Below, in pieces: positions 40,244 to 47,969 of a stretch of 64,000 nucleotides of DNA. Location: positions 62,001 through 126,000 of the forward strand of contig NZ_SFCC01000010.1 of NCBI RefSeq assembly GCF_004214935.1, in the 5' to 3' direction. Position numbers and translations under genes: made by a program. This DNA comes from Amycolatopsis suaedae (GTDB taxonomy: Bacteria; Actinomycetota; Actinomycetes; Mycobacteriales; Pseudonocardiaceae). The notes below the pieces were generated by a model, which searched no databases, was not told the DNA's origin, and saw nothing but the letters and a program-made list of their open reading frames with translations. Positions within the stretch are counted from its first letter, which is position 1; each line of letters opens with the position of its first letter.

Positions 40244-40957
40244 ATGACCGTCACGCAATTGCTCGCACCGGACCCCGACATGGTCGACAAGGTGCACGGA
40301 CAACTCACCGAGGCCGGGTACGCGGTCATCACCGAAAATGAAATCGGACTTCCACCGGAAATACGCGCGCACATCGCCGCGGAGTATTTCAACGAACGTG
40401 TGCTGCGCCGGTACGCCGAAGACCTGCCGGCCGACCGCGAGCGGGCCCGCGACGTCGTCCGGTATGAGTGGGACGGCGAGTTCCCCACGCTGACCGAGCA
40501 CGACACGATCGCCATCTCCGACCGCGGCGACTGGCGCAACCAGCGCCGCGAGTTCGACCGCACTCCCCTGCTCGGCGACCCGCTGTTCGCCGCCTGGATC
40601 TCCATGGCCGTCTCGCTCGTGCCGCCGGAGCGGCGGCAGCGGCGCGGCACGTTCGGCGTCAACCTGTTCCGCACGCACACCAACGTGGTGACCAAGCCGC
40701 ACCAGGACGGTGAGGAGTACATCTACGTCTACGTGGTCGGCAAGGTCGGCACCGGCGCGGAAACCCGGTTGTACGGCCTGGAGTCGGACTCCGACGTCAT
40801 CTTCCGCGGCACGCTGGCCCCGGGCGACCTGATCGTCTTCCGCGACGACCGGTTCCGCCACGGAGTGACGCCGCTGGTTCCGCCCGCGGGCGGCGAGGCC
40901 TGCCGCGACGCGCTGATCTGCACGATCAACTACCCGCACACCTATCCCCTGGACTGA
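40244..40957 (+). CDS. 2-oxoglutarate/Fe(II) dioxygenase (2OG-Fe_Oxy_2, IDO-like)
   Basis: A 237-residue dioxygenase of the PF10014 type, which includes L-isoleucine 4-hydroxylase (IDO) and related free amino-acid hydroxylases. The iron ligands are visible in NVVTKPHQDGEEYIYVYVV (HxD) and FRDDRFRHGVTPLV (distal His), and an arginine near the end (ACRDALICTI) could bind 2-oxoglutarate. Hydroxylation of a free amino acid is the natural guess; the substrate is unknown. It lies directly downstream of the DUF5753 regulator, which may control it. Confidence 0.85.
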   Translation: MTVTQLLAPDPDMVDKVHGQLTEAGYAVITENEIGLPPEIRAHIAAEYFNERVLRRYAEDLPADRERARDVVRYEWDGEFPTLTEHDTIAISDRGDWRNQRREFDRTPLLGDPLFAAWISMAVSLVPPERRQRRGTFGVNLFRTHTNVVTKPHQDGEEYIYVYVVGKVGTGAETRLYGLESDSDVIFRGTLAPGDLIVFRDDRFRHGVTPLVPPAGGEACRDALICTINYPHTYPLD

Positions 40958-40984
40958 CGACGCCCGCGGTTGCAGACTCAGCGC

Positions 40985-41995
40985 ATGAGCAGGCGAGCGC
41001 GAGTTGTCGGGTTGGTGTCCGGAATGCTGGCGGTGGCGGCACTCGTCGCCACTCCCGCACAGGCCGAGACGGGCAGGAAGCTCGATCCCCGGCCGAGCAC
41101 GGTGAAACTGGCGGCCGAGCTGCACAAGCTGGAGCTGCTGTCGTTCGGCCGCGTCGACGTCGACCTGGCCGGCCGCTCCAACGAGGGACGGCCGGTGTGG
41201 ACGGCGCGGGTCGGCAACGGCCCGCTGCGGATCCTCTACGTCACCCAGCAGCACGGCGACGAACCGCTGGGCACGCCCGCCGCGCTGGAGTTCCTGCGCA
41301 CGGCCGGTGTCGGCAACAGCGCGTGGCAGCGTTCGCTGCGGTCCAAGGTCACCGTGGAAATCGTGGTCCGGGCCAACCCGGACGGCCACGAACGCGACTG
41401 GCGGTTCAACTACGACCCCGGCGCCGATCCCGAGTTCGGTGAGCGCGGCAAGGGGTACGACATCAACCGCTACCACAACCCGGCGGTGGCCCCGAAGGAC
41501 AATCCGGCCACGGAGGCGGCGATCATCCAGCGGCGGTTCGCCGCGTTCCGCCCGGCCATCACGGTCGACTACCACATGCAGGGCCGCTACGTCGGCGACG
41601 ACGGCAGGGAGATCACGGCGTCGGTGATGTGGCCGACGCATCCCGGTGTGGCGGCGAAGGACGTCGCCTTCGCCAAGCAGATCTCGGTGGTGGCACAGCG
41701 GTCGATCGACGCCGCCGGCGGCAACACGTCGCAGTACCCGGGCGGGAACTACGAGGGCATCGCCCGCAACGGCTACGGCCTGCTGGGCAGCGGCAGTGTG
41801 TTGATCGAGCTCAGCGCCATGGAGAAGCAGCACGAGCAGGCGCAGATCCGGTCGGCGCTGGCGTCGATGCTCGCGATCGCGCGGTCGGCTGCCGACGGCT
41901 CCGTGCGGGACATCGACCCGGCGCAGGCCGAGGCCATCCCGCCGCGCGGGAAGCCGTTGCCGGGCACCGATGAGGAGCACTCCGAAGCGGCGTGA
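40985..41995 (+). CDS. Secreted zinc carboxypeptidase-like (M14) protein
   Basis: A 336-residue exported protein with a signal peptide (VVGLVSGMLAVAALVATPAQ then A). The M14 zinc site is visible: TQQHGDEPLGTPAALEF carries HxxE, and TVDYHMQGRYVG gives the second His. The catalytic Glu is expected in IELSAMEKQHEQ. A substrate-binding RWNP-like region reads RANPDGHERDWRFNYDPG. It should cleave C-terminal residues from peptides or peptidoglycan stem peptides outside the cell. The gene is followed by a strong hairpin at 42009-42042. Confidence 0.85.
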   Translation: MSRRARVVGLVSGMLAVAALVATPAQAETGRKLDPRPSTVKLAAELHKLELLSFGRVDVDLAGRSNEGRPVWTARVGNGPLRILYVTQQHGDEPLGTPAALEFLRTAGVGNSAWQRSLRSKVTVEIVVRANPDGHERDWRFNYDPGADPEFGERGKGYDINRYHNPAVAPKDNPATEAAIIQRRFAAFRPAITVDYHMQGRYVGDDGREITASVMWPTHPGVAAKDVAFAKQISVVAQRSIDAAGGNTSQYPGGNYEGIARNGYGLLGSGSVLIELSAMEKQHEQAQIRSALASMLAIARSAADGSVRDIDPAQAEAIPPRGKPLPGTDEEHSEAA

Positions 41996-42008
41996 TCATG
42001 CCCGGCAC

Positions 42009-42042
42009 GGGTGGGCCCGGCACTGCTAGTGTGGGCCCACCC
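42009..42042. promoter_or_regulatory. Composite hairpin spanning the GntR promoter
   Basis: GGGTGGGCCC (42009-42018) and its exact complement (42033-42042) enclose a second inverted repeat, CACT-gct-AGTG (42021-42031). TAGTGT (42027-42032) is a plausible -10 box. It could terminate the peptidase transcript, or act as an operator overlapping the promoter of the GntR gene at 42072. The second role fits the position of the -10 box. Confidence 0.6.
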
Positions 42043-42071
42043 TCGCCACCCCGTGCCGACACAGGACGTCA

Positions 42072-42797
42072 ATGCCGGAAATCCAGGAAGTACCGCCGAA
42101 GTACCTGCAGATCGCCAACGACATCGAACAGCGAATCGCCAGCGGCAAACTGAAGCCGGGCGATGAGGTGCCGTCGGAGCGCAAGCTGGCGCTGGAGTGG
42201 GGTGTAGCGCGGCCGACCGCGTCGAAGGCGCTGAAAGCCCTGCAGGACAGGGGTCTTGTCGAGACACGGCACGGCTCCGGCACGTTCGTGCGTGATCCGC
42301 GTGGGAACCGCCGCTGGCGGCCGACGTTCATCGACATCGCCAGGGCGGAGAACCGTGCCGTCGAAGTGGTGTTGTCGGAGACGACCTCGCCGCCGGCGCA
42401 CGTCGCCGGAGAGTTCGGCTCGGACGAGCCGGTGTTGTGCCGCCGGCTGATCGCCCGTGCCGAAGACGCGCGGCCGACCGGACTACTCACGACGTGGTAC
42501 CCGTCCGAACTCGCGGAGCAGGCCGTGCGGCTGCTCACCGACGTCGATCCGAAGGACGGCGCGGAGGCATATCTCGCCTCGCTCGCGGACCGCAACCCGC
42601 TGAGTGGTCGCGACCGCGTTGCCGCCCGGCTCGCGGATGACGTCGAGTGTCAGCGCCTCGGCCTGACCGCGCCGGCCGCCGTGCTGGAGCACAGGCTGAC
42701 CGTTGTCGACGCGAAGGGTGTCGTCGTGCAGTACGACGAGGCCGTCTATCCGCCTGACGTGTGGTCACTTGACCAGGTGCATCCCTTCCCTTCCTAA
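42072..42797 (+). CDS. GntR/HutC-family regulator (UTRA domain)
   Basis: A 241-residue regulator. The winged helix is at about 8-75 (QIANDIEQRIASGKLKPGDE; ARPTASKALKALQDRGLVET), followed by a UTRA ligand-binding domain from about 90 (VLSETTSPPAHVAGEFGSDE; GVVVQYDEAVYPPDVWSL). HutC-type proteins sense sugars, amino acids or other metabolites. No co-directional target lies downstream, so the hairpin at 42009-42042 may be its autoregulatory operator. An AGGA ribosome site lies 7 nt before the ATG. Confidence 0.9.
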   Translation: MPEIQEVPPKYLQIANDIEQRIASGKLKPGDEVPSERKLALEWGVARPTASKALKALQDRGLVETRHGSGTFVRDPRGNRRWRPTFIDIARAENRAVEVVLSETTSPPAHVAGEFGSDEPVLCRRLIARAEDARPTGLLTTWYPSELAEQAVRLLTDVDPKDGAEAYLASLADRNPLSGRDRVAARLADDVECQRLGLTAPAAVLEHRLTVVDAKGVVVQYDEAVYPPDVWSLDQVHPFPS

Positions 42798-42887
42798 CTC
42801 CCACCCTCGCCGGTGGCATAAGCCACTGTAGCGCCTAGTGGAACAGGCCACAACCCAGGGTCGCGGAACTGGCACGCGCAGCGATGA

Positions 42888-43703
42888 TCAGCCGGTGGCG
42901 CGGCGGTGGTAGGCGTCGCGGGTGGCCTGGTCGACGTTGAGGTACAGGCGCTCGGATCCCATCGCGCCCGCGATCAGCCGCTGCAGTGGTTCGGGCATGA
43001 GCAGCGTGCCGCGCAGCAGGAGGCTGAGCCTGCCGGGCACGTAGACGGTCGCCCTGCCGGTGGCGATGACCCGCAGAACCGCCCTGGCGATGTCGGCGGG
43101 CTCGCACGACGCGAACCGTTCCACCGACGCGGGCAGCCGGACGCCCGCGGACAGTTCGGTGTGGACGATGCCGGGCAGCACGGCCGACACCCGGACGCCG
43201 AGCGGCCGCAGTTCGGCCCGCAACGCCTGGGAAAGGCCGACCACGCCGAACTTCGTGGCGCTGTACGTGGCAATCCCCGGGAAGCCGGCCATTCCCGCCA
43301 TCGACGCGATGTTGACGATCGTGCCGCCGCCCCGGCGCGCGAACCGTTCGCCCGCCAGCCGGCAGCCGATCAGCACGCCCCGCAGGTTGACGTCGATCAT
43401 GAGCTCGGCCGCCGTCTCGGCGAGGAACTCGCCGGTGACCATCAGGCCGGCGTTGTTGACCAGCACGTCGATCGGGCCCAGCTCCGCCTCGGCCCGGTCG
43501 AGGAATCCCGCGAACGAGGCGGCGTCGGTGACGTCGAGCGGGAACGCCGCCGCGCCGGGGATCGTGGCGGCGGCCTGCTCGGCCAGCGCGGTGTCCCTGT
43601 CCCCGATCGCCACCCGCACCCCGCGCTCGGCGAAGGCGGTGGCCGTTGCCAGTCCGATGCCCCGTGCCGCCCCGGTGATGGCGACCGTCCGTGGTGCGTC
43701 CAT
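42888..43703 (-). CDS. Short-chain dehydrogenase/reductase
   Basis: A 271-residue classical SDR. The cofactor loop is TGAARGIGLATA, the NNAG motif is VNNAGLMVTGEF, and the active-site residues are in IASMAGMAGFPGIATYSATK (Ser, Tyr, Lys). The last quarter carries GRLSLLLRGTLLMPEPLQRL, a hydrophobic stretch that may be a membrane-associated lid seen in some short-chain alcohol or lipid dehydrogenases. The substrate is unknown. It is separated by about 90 bp from the GntR gene and is co-directional with the GNAT gene 12 bp upstream. Confidence 0.9.
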   Translation of the reverse strand: MDAPRTVAITGAARGIGLATATAFAERGVRVAIGDRDTALAEQAAATIPGAAAFPLDVTDAASFAGFLDRAEAELGPIDVLVNNAGLMVTGEFLAETAAELMIDVNLRGVLIGCRLAGERFARRGGGTIVNIASMAGMAGFPGIATYSATKFGVVGLSQALRAELRPLGVRVSAVLPGIVHTELSAGVRLPASVERFASCEPADIARAVLRVIATGRATVYVPGRLSLLLRGTLLMPEPLQRLIAGAMGSERLYLNVDQATRDAYHRRATG

Positions 43704-43715
43704 CCACTCAGGGTC

Positions 43716-44213
43716 TCAGCTCGGCAGCGCCTTGACGAGCTGGACGGCGCCCTTGATGTGGCCGGGCACCTCGGCCGACTCGGCGAGCCGGTAGCCGGCG
43801 CGCTGGTACATGGTGATGTTGCGGGGACTACGGGCGCCGGTGAACAACGCGAATCCGGTGACACCCGGCGGCGCCTGGGCCTCGGCGTAGGCGAGCAGCC
43901 AGCGGCCGAGCCCCCGGCCGGCGAGGTCGGGGGCCACCATGAGCCTGCCGACCTCCCAGACGGCACCGTCGAGGCGAGCCCGCACGGCGGCGACCAGCCG
44001 GTGTCCCTGTCGTACGCACCAGGTCGACCAGGTGGACGTCCACTCAAGCACGTCGTCGAGGCTCTCGTGCAGTGCCGGGACGTCCAGGGTGTCGTTCTGC
44101 AGAGCCTCCTGCACCCAGCAACACCGTTGCAGCACCAGCAGTTCGGCACAGTCGGCAGGCGTCGCCGGGGCGAGATGGGTGTCCGGGATGCCCACCAGCT
44201 CGTCGAGTCGCAT
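43716..44213 (-). CDS. GNAT-family N-acetyltransferase
   Basis: A 165-residue acetyltransferase with the acetyl-CoA-binding motif RLMVAPDLAGRGLGRWLLAY (RGxGxxL-type). The C-terminal part, YQRAGYRLAE, is typical. It transfers acetyl groups to an unknown amine. It is 12 bp upstream of the SDR gene and may be co-transcribed, and it is divergent from the TetR gene at 44252 with 38 bp between start codons. Confidence 0.85.
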   Translation of the reverse strand: MRLDELVGIPDTHLAPATPADCAELLVLQRCCWVQEALQNDTLDVPALHESLDDVLEWTSTWSTWCVRQGHRLVAAVRARLDGAVWEVGRLMVAPDLAGRGLGRWLLAYAEAQAPPGVTGFALFTGARSPRNITMYQRAGYRLAESAEVPGHIKGAVQLVKALPS

Positions 44214-44251
44214 GGGATCAGTATGTCGCCCGGTCGGGTTAGGCTGGCGAC

Positions 44252-44869
44252 GTGGCGAGGGCGTACGGCGGCATGACCGCGGCGGAGCGGCGGGCGGAAC
44301 GCCGGGAACGGCTCATGGACGCCGGCCTGGAGGCGTTCACCGCCGAGGGGTACGCCGCGTCGTCGATCGAGAAGCTGTGTGCCGCGGCCGGGGTGTCGAC
44401 GCGGAACTTCTACGAGGAGTTCAGCGGGCGCGAGGCCCTGCTGATGGCGTTGCACGACCGGATCATCGAGCGGGCGCTGGTGGCTGCGGCTGACGCACTG
44501 GCCGAGGCACACGACGCCCCACTGCTGGTCCGCGTCGAGAAGGCCATCCGGGCGCACATGACGGTCACCGCCGAGGATCCACGCTGGGCCCGTCTGTCCT
44601 ATGTGGAACTGGTGGGCGTCAGCGCGGCGGTGGAACAGCACCGGCTGGCGTGGCGGGAGCGCTGGGTCGACTTCCTCGTCGCGGAGGCGGAGAACGCCGC
44701 CGGCCGTGGCGAACGGCCGGCACGCGACTTCCGGCTGAGTGCCGTTGCCATCATCGGCGCGGTGAACGAGCTGATCTACCACTGGTCACTGAACGGGCGG
44801 CAGCGGCCGTTCGAGGAGGTCATCGCCGAGGCCGTCCGCTTCATCTCGGCGCTCGCGCTCGCCGACTAA
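44252..44869 (+). CDS. TetR-family transcriptional regulator
   Basis: A 205-residue TetR protein. The helix-turn-helix is at about residues 21-67 (DAGLEAFTAEGYAASSIEKL, CAAAGVSTRNFYEEFSG), followed by a TetR_C-type domain with YVELVGVSAAVEQHRLAWRE. TAGGCT lies 6 nt before the GTG start, giving a leaderless message. It is divergent from the GNAT-SDR pair and close enough (38 bp) to repress it. Its inducer is unknown. Confidence 0.9.
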   Translation: MARAYGGMTAAERRAERRERLMDAGLEAFTAEGYAASSIEKLCAAAGVSTRNFYEEFSGREALLMALHDRIIERALVAAADALAEAHDAPLLVRVEKAIRAHMTVTAEDPRWARLSYVELVGVSAAVEQHRLAWRERWVDFLVAEAENAAGRGERPARDFRLSAVAIIGAVNELIYHWSLNGRQRPFEEVIAEAVRFISALALAD

Positions 44870-44975
44870 TTCTGGTCAGAGGTCTTGCCAGATTTCGCCG
44901 GGCGAAGCTACTGTGCGGTAGGTCACGGCAGGGGCAACGGAGCCGACCTGCCGGACGCGCCCCGGAGGTCTCGTC

Positions 44976-45953
44976 ATGGCCGTTCGCCGCCGCCTGCTCG
45001 TCGCCTTGTTCGCCGTCCTGCCGCTGGCCTCGGCCGGGATCGCCACGGCAGCGGAATCACCTCCGGGTCCACCGCTGAAGACGCCCGTCGCCCAGCTGGC
45101 CGCCGCGCTGCACTGCGACGACAGCATCGACGACGCGAAGGCCGATCCGGTGCTGTTCGTTCCCGGCACCACCGCCAACGGTGGGGAGAACTTCGCCTGG
45201 AACTACGTGACCGTGTTCCGGGACAAGGGAATCCCGACCTGCTGGGTGGACTACCCGCATCGCGGCTGGCGCGACATGCAGACCTCGTCGGAGTACGTCG
45301 TGCACGCGATCCGGACCATGTCCGAGCGCAGCGGTGGCAGGAAGGTGTCGACGGTCGGTCACAGCCAGGGCGGCCTGCACCCGGCGTGGGTGGCGAGGTT
45401 CTGGCCGGACATCCCCGGCAAGCTCGACGACGCGATCAGCCTGGGCAGCCCCTTCCAGGGCTCGGTGATGGCCGACGCGTACTGCGGGGTGCTGGTCACC
45501 GGGTGCCAGGAGTCGTTCTGGCAGTTCACCACGAAGTCGAACTGGTCGCGGGCGCTGAACGCGCAGCCGACGCCGAGCGGTCCGTCGTTCACGTCGATCT
45601 ACACGGTGACCGACGAGTTCGCCGCGCCCGGCCGGGAGGCCAGCGCGCTGCGTGGGGCCGCGCACATCGGCATCGACGAGGTCTGCCCCGGCAGGGTCAG
45701 TGAGCACCTGGCGCTGGTCGTCGATGCCGTGGCGTTCGGCATCGCCGTCGACGCGCTCACCCACGACGGTCCCGCGGTCGCCTCCCGTGTCGACAAGTCG
45801 TTGTGCGGCAAGGCGTTCATGCCCCTCGACTGGGCGGGGCTGGTAAGGACGCTGCCGTCGCTGCTGGCGATGCCGGCCAAGGCCTGGCTGGAGAGCCCGC
45901 CGTGGACCTGGGTCCGCGCCGAGCCGCCGCTGCGTGACTACGCGCGTAGCTGA
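44976..45953 (+). CDS. Secreted lipase/esterase (alpha/beta hydrolase)
   Basis: A 325-residue exported alpha/beta hydrolase with a signal peptide (LLVALFAVLPLASAGIATAA). The oxyanion region is VLFVPGTTANGGENFAWNYV. The nucleophile elbow is STVGHSQGGLHPAWV (Ser in GHSQGG). Acid and His candidates lie in the C-terminal half (IGIDEVCPGRVSEHLALVVD). The order and length fit the fungal CalB-like/bacterial lipase class. It should cleave ester bonds of lipids outside the cell. A GGAGG site precedes ATG. The hairpin at 45973-46010 follows. Confidence 0.88.
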   Translation: MAVRRRLLVALFAVLPLASAGIATAAESPPGPPLKTPVAQLAAALHCDDSIDDAKADPVLFVPGTTANGGENFAWNYVTVFRDKGIPTCWVDYPHRGWRDMQTSSEYVVHAIRTMSERSGGRKVSTVGHSQGGLHPAWVARFWPDIPGKLDDAISLGSPFQGSVMADAYCGVLVTGCQESFWQFTTKSNWSRALNAQPTPSGPSFTSIYTVTDEFAAPGREASALRGAAHIGIDEVCPGRVSEHLALVVDAVAFGIAVDALTHDGPAVASRVDKSLCGKAFMPLDWAGLVRTLPSLLAMPAKAWLESPPWTWVRAEPPLRDYARS

Positions 45954-45972
45954 GTTCCCTGCGGCCGGTGCC

Positions 45973-46013
45973 CTAGTGTCCCGCACCGGAAGTCCGGTGC
46001 AGGACACTAGAGT
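45973..46013. promoter_or_regulatory. 18-bp near-perfect hairpin and leaderless promoter
   Basis: CTAGTGTCCCGCACCGGA (45973-45990) and its near-complement (45993-46010) form an 18-bp stem with one mismatch and a 2-nt loop. It lies 20 bp past the lipase stop, so it is a likely terminator. The right arm ends in TAGAGT (46008-46013), a -10 box 6 nt before the ATG at 46020. The hairpin therefore doubles as the promoter region of the next gene. Confidence 0.75.
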
Positions 46014-46019
46014 TCCGGT

Positions 46020-46754
46020 ATGGACACCGGCCGCAAGCGCCCCGACGGGGTGGCGACGACCGACCTGGTGCTGAGCGCCTACGTCGGGACGAACGCCGAG
46101 GTGTTCCCCCACGTCCTCGACCTGCACGTCCCGCGCGGCAGCCGGATCGCCGACGTGACGTGGGGCAAGGGTGCGTTCTGGCGCAACGTGCCCGACGATG
46201 CGTACGAGGTGCTCGCCACCGACATCCAGACCGGCGTCGACTGCCGCGACCTGCCCTACGGCGACGGCGAGCTGGACTGCGTCGTGCTGGACCCGCCGTA
46301 CATGGAGGGGCTGTTCCGGAAGAGCACCGGCAACATGGCCGGTTCCGGTTCCCATGCGGCGTTCCGCAGCCGCTACTCCGACAGCAAGGCCGTGCCGCCC
46401 GACGCCGACGGCCCGAAGTACCACGACGCGGTGATCGACCTGTACCTGAAGGCCGCGGTCGAGGCCCGTCGCGTCCTGCGGGACTACGGGGTGTTCGTGG
46501 TGAAATGCCAGGACGAGGTGAGTGCGAACCGGCAGCGGCTGACCCACGTCGAGCTGATCAACGCCTTCGAGTCGGACGGCTTCTACTGCAAGGACCTGTT
46601 CGTGGTGGTGCGCCCCAACCGTCCCGGCGTGACGCGGCTGCTCACCCAAGAACACGCCCGCAAGAACCACTCGTACTTCCTGGTCTTCATCAAGCGCGAC
46701 CCGGCCCACCCGAAGCGCGTCCGCCCGCCGAAACGCGATAGGTCAGGTGCGTGA
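46020..46754 (+). CDS. DPPY-motif methyltransferase, probably N-type DNA methyltransferase
   Basis: A 244-residue SAM-dependent methyltransferase. The catalytic motif IV is VVLDPPYMEGL (Asp91-Tyr94). Residues DVTWGKGAFW near 46 resemble a motif I (FxGxG) substitute. DPPY is the signature of N6-adenine or N4-cytosine DNA methylases. No restriction partner is adjacent, so it is an orphan or regulatory methylase. ATG 46020 has no ribosome site but lies 6 nt after TAGAGT, so it is likely leaderless. The C-terminus (KKNHSYFLVFIKRDPAHPKR) overlaps a broken reductase gene on the other strand by 65 bp. Confidence 0.8.
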   Translation: MDTGRKRPDGVATTDLVLSAYVGTNAEVFPHVLDLHVPRGSRIADVTWGKGAFWRNVPDDAYEVLATDIQTGVDCRDLPYGDGELDCVVLDPPYMEGLFRKSTGNMAGSGSHAAFRSRYSDSKAVPPDADGPKYHDAVIDLYLKAAVEARRVLRDYGVFVVKCQDEVSANRQRLTHVELINAFESDGFYCKDLFVVVRPNRPGVTRLLTQEHARKNHSYFLVFIKRDPAHPKRVRPPKRDRSGA

Positions 46755-46857
46755 CGCCCGTCGCGGCCCGTGACGCCACCTGTTCCAGGCCCAGCGGCGG
46801 CACACCGTCGAACAGGCGCACGCCGGCGCCGAGCATGAGCGGCACGATGTGCAGGCG
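46690..46857 (-). pseudogene. 3' fragment of a dihydrofolate reductase-like (RibD_C) gene
   Basis: Reading leftwards, about 50 codons give RLHIVPLMLGAGVRLFDGVP followed by PLGLEQVASRAATGVTHLTY and a stop at 46690. This is the C-terminus of a dihydrofolate-reductase/RibD_C family protein, in which the sheet strand RLHIVPxLLGxGxRLFD is strongly conserved. At about 46857 the similarity stops and the sequence upstream cannot be joined to this family. The gene has lost its start and most of its body, which marks a recombination edge. Confidence 0.8.
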
Positions 46858-47039
46858 GGATCTCCATCGCTCCTGACAGGCGGCATCCCGCGCAGACGAC
46901 TCTGGAGCGGCAGTTCAATCACTCAGCCTGCCGAGGCCGGATTTGCTCCGCGCTACACTGAAGCCAACATCCGATCACGAGACTAGGCTTCTTTCGGACA
47001 TCGCTGGCACCACTGGCCCATGGATGGCAAAGTGGCTAT

Positions 47040-47906
47040 GTGCCTGCACCTTTCACTCAAGCTCTCTGTGGCTACCGCCAGAAGAACAACAAGCCGAACA
47101 TGTCCGACGCCAGCGATGATCTATCAGTTTGCCTCGGAAACCAGTTCTTGAAGGTCGCCGGAGCAGAGCATGTACGACCCGACCAAGACGGTTCCGATCT
47201 CGAACGATGCGTGATAGAGGTCCTGCAAAAAGCGCGCCCAGACCTGCAGATCAAACGATCATGCCCGGCAGCGGAGTTCAGTCAGTACGAGCATCTGGAC
47301 GTCTTCCCGGCCTTCCGTGCTGGATACAGTGCCTCCACCACGGAAATCGACGCGTTGATCACCGCGATCCAGAAGATTTCCGACGGTCGCGAAAGACGCC
47401 GCCTGACAATGCTCGCCCAGCGTCTCAGCAAGAGCATCCATACCGACGCCGAACGGGTGAGAACATTGGTCGGCCTCATGCCGGAAGAATCCCTCCTAAA
47501 GCTGGACGTGGTGATCGGCGTTCCCCATGAACACAAACGCCCAGAGCTTGCAGTGGCCTTGTCGGCCAAATGGTCCCTGCGCACCGACCGGGCGCAGGAC
47601 TGTGTTTCTCAAGGCAACAAGCTGGTTACCCAACGTCGCGGCCGAATGCCGCATTTTGGCGTCATTACAGCAGAGACTCGGCCTTCAATGCTCAAAATTC
47701 TTGCGGACGGATCCGGCTCCGTCGACTGGGTGTACCACCTAGACCTGGCGTCCCTGACGAAGGCGATAGACATCGAAGCGGAGAAGCGACGCAACCCAGC
47801 CGCCTGGTCACCGAAGAAGACCTTCGATCGGCTCATGAGCCAGAACCGCCTCCGGGACTTCGACGACCTGGTCCGCGTCGTCCAGTCCCTTCCCAACAGG
47901 TCTTAA
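47040..47906 (+). CDS. NgoMIV-family type II restriction endonuclease (predicted GCCGGC)
   Basis: A 288-residue protein of the NgoMIV (PF09015) family; NgoMIV itself has about 286 residues and cuts G^CCGGC. Matching parts are SDASDDLSV, LERCVIEVLQKARP (Glu55, likely equal to Glu70 of NgoMIV), LKLDVVIGVP (Asp156, equal to Asp140), and ALSAKWSLRTDRAQ (Ser175 and Lys177 of the SxK motif). NgoMIV has Glu201 fourteen residues after the lysine; here that place is Gln191, so activity may be reduced or lost. GTG 47040 is chosen because N-terminal similarity extends that far; ATG 47100 is the alternative. It is followed by the NaeI-like gene with 63 bp between. Confidence 0.82.
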   Translation: MPAPFTQALCGYRQKNNKPNMSDASDDLSVCLGNQFLKVAGAEHVRPDQDGSDLERCVIEVLQKARPDLQIKRSCPAAEFSQYEHLDVFPAFRAGYSASTTEIDALITAIQKISDGRERRRLTMLAQRLSKSIHTDAERVRTLVGLMPEESLLKLDVVIGVPHEHKRPELAVALSAKWSLRTDRAQDCVSQGNKLVTQRRGRMPHFGVITAETRPSMLKILADGSGSVDWVYHLDLASLTKAIDIEAEKRRNPAAWSPKKTFDRLMSQNRLRDFDDLVRVVQSLPNRS

Positions 47907-47969
47907 CTTGAGCCAAGTCGCCCACCGTAAACAGTTACGAGTGGCTGCTCGAAGGGATATGGTGTCCGT

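Noticed and set aside
46690..46918. Intact dihydrofolate reductase-like gene
   Set aside because: Similarity ends abruptly at about 46857 and no start codon or N-terminal cofactor motif lies upstream in any frame.
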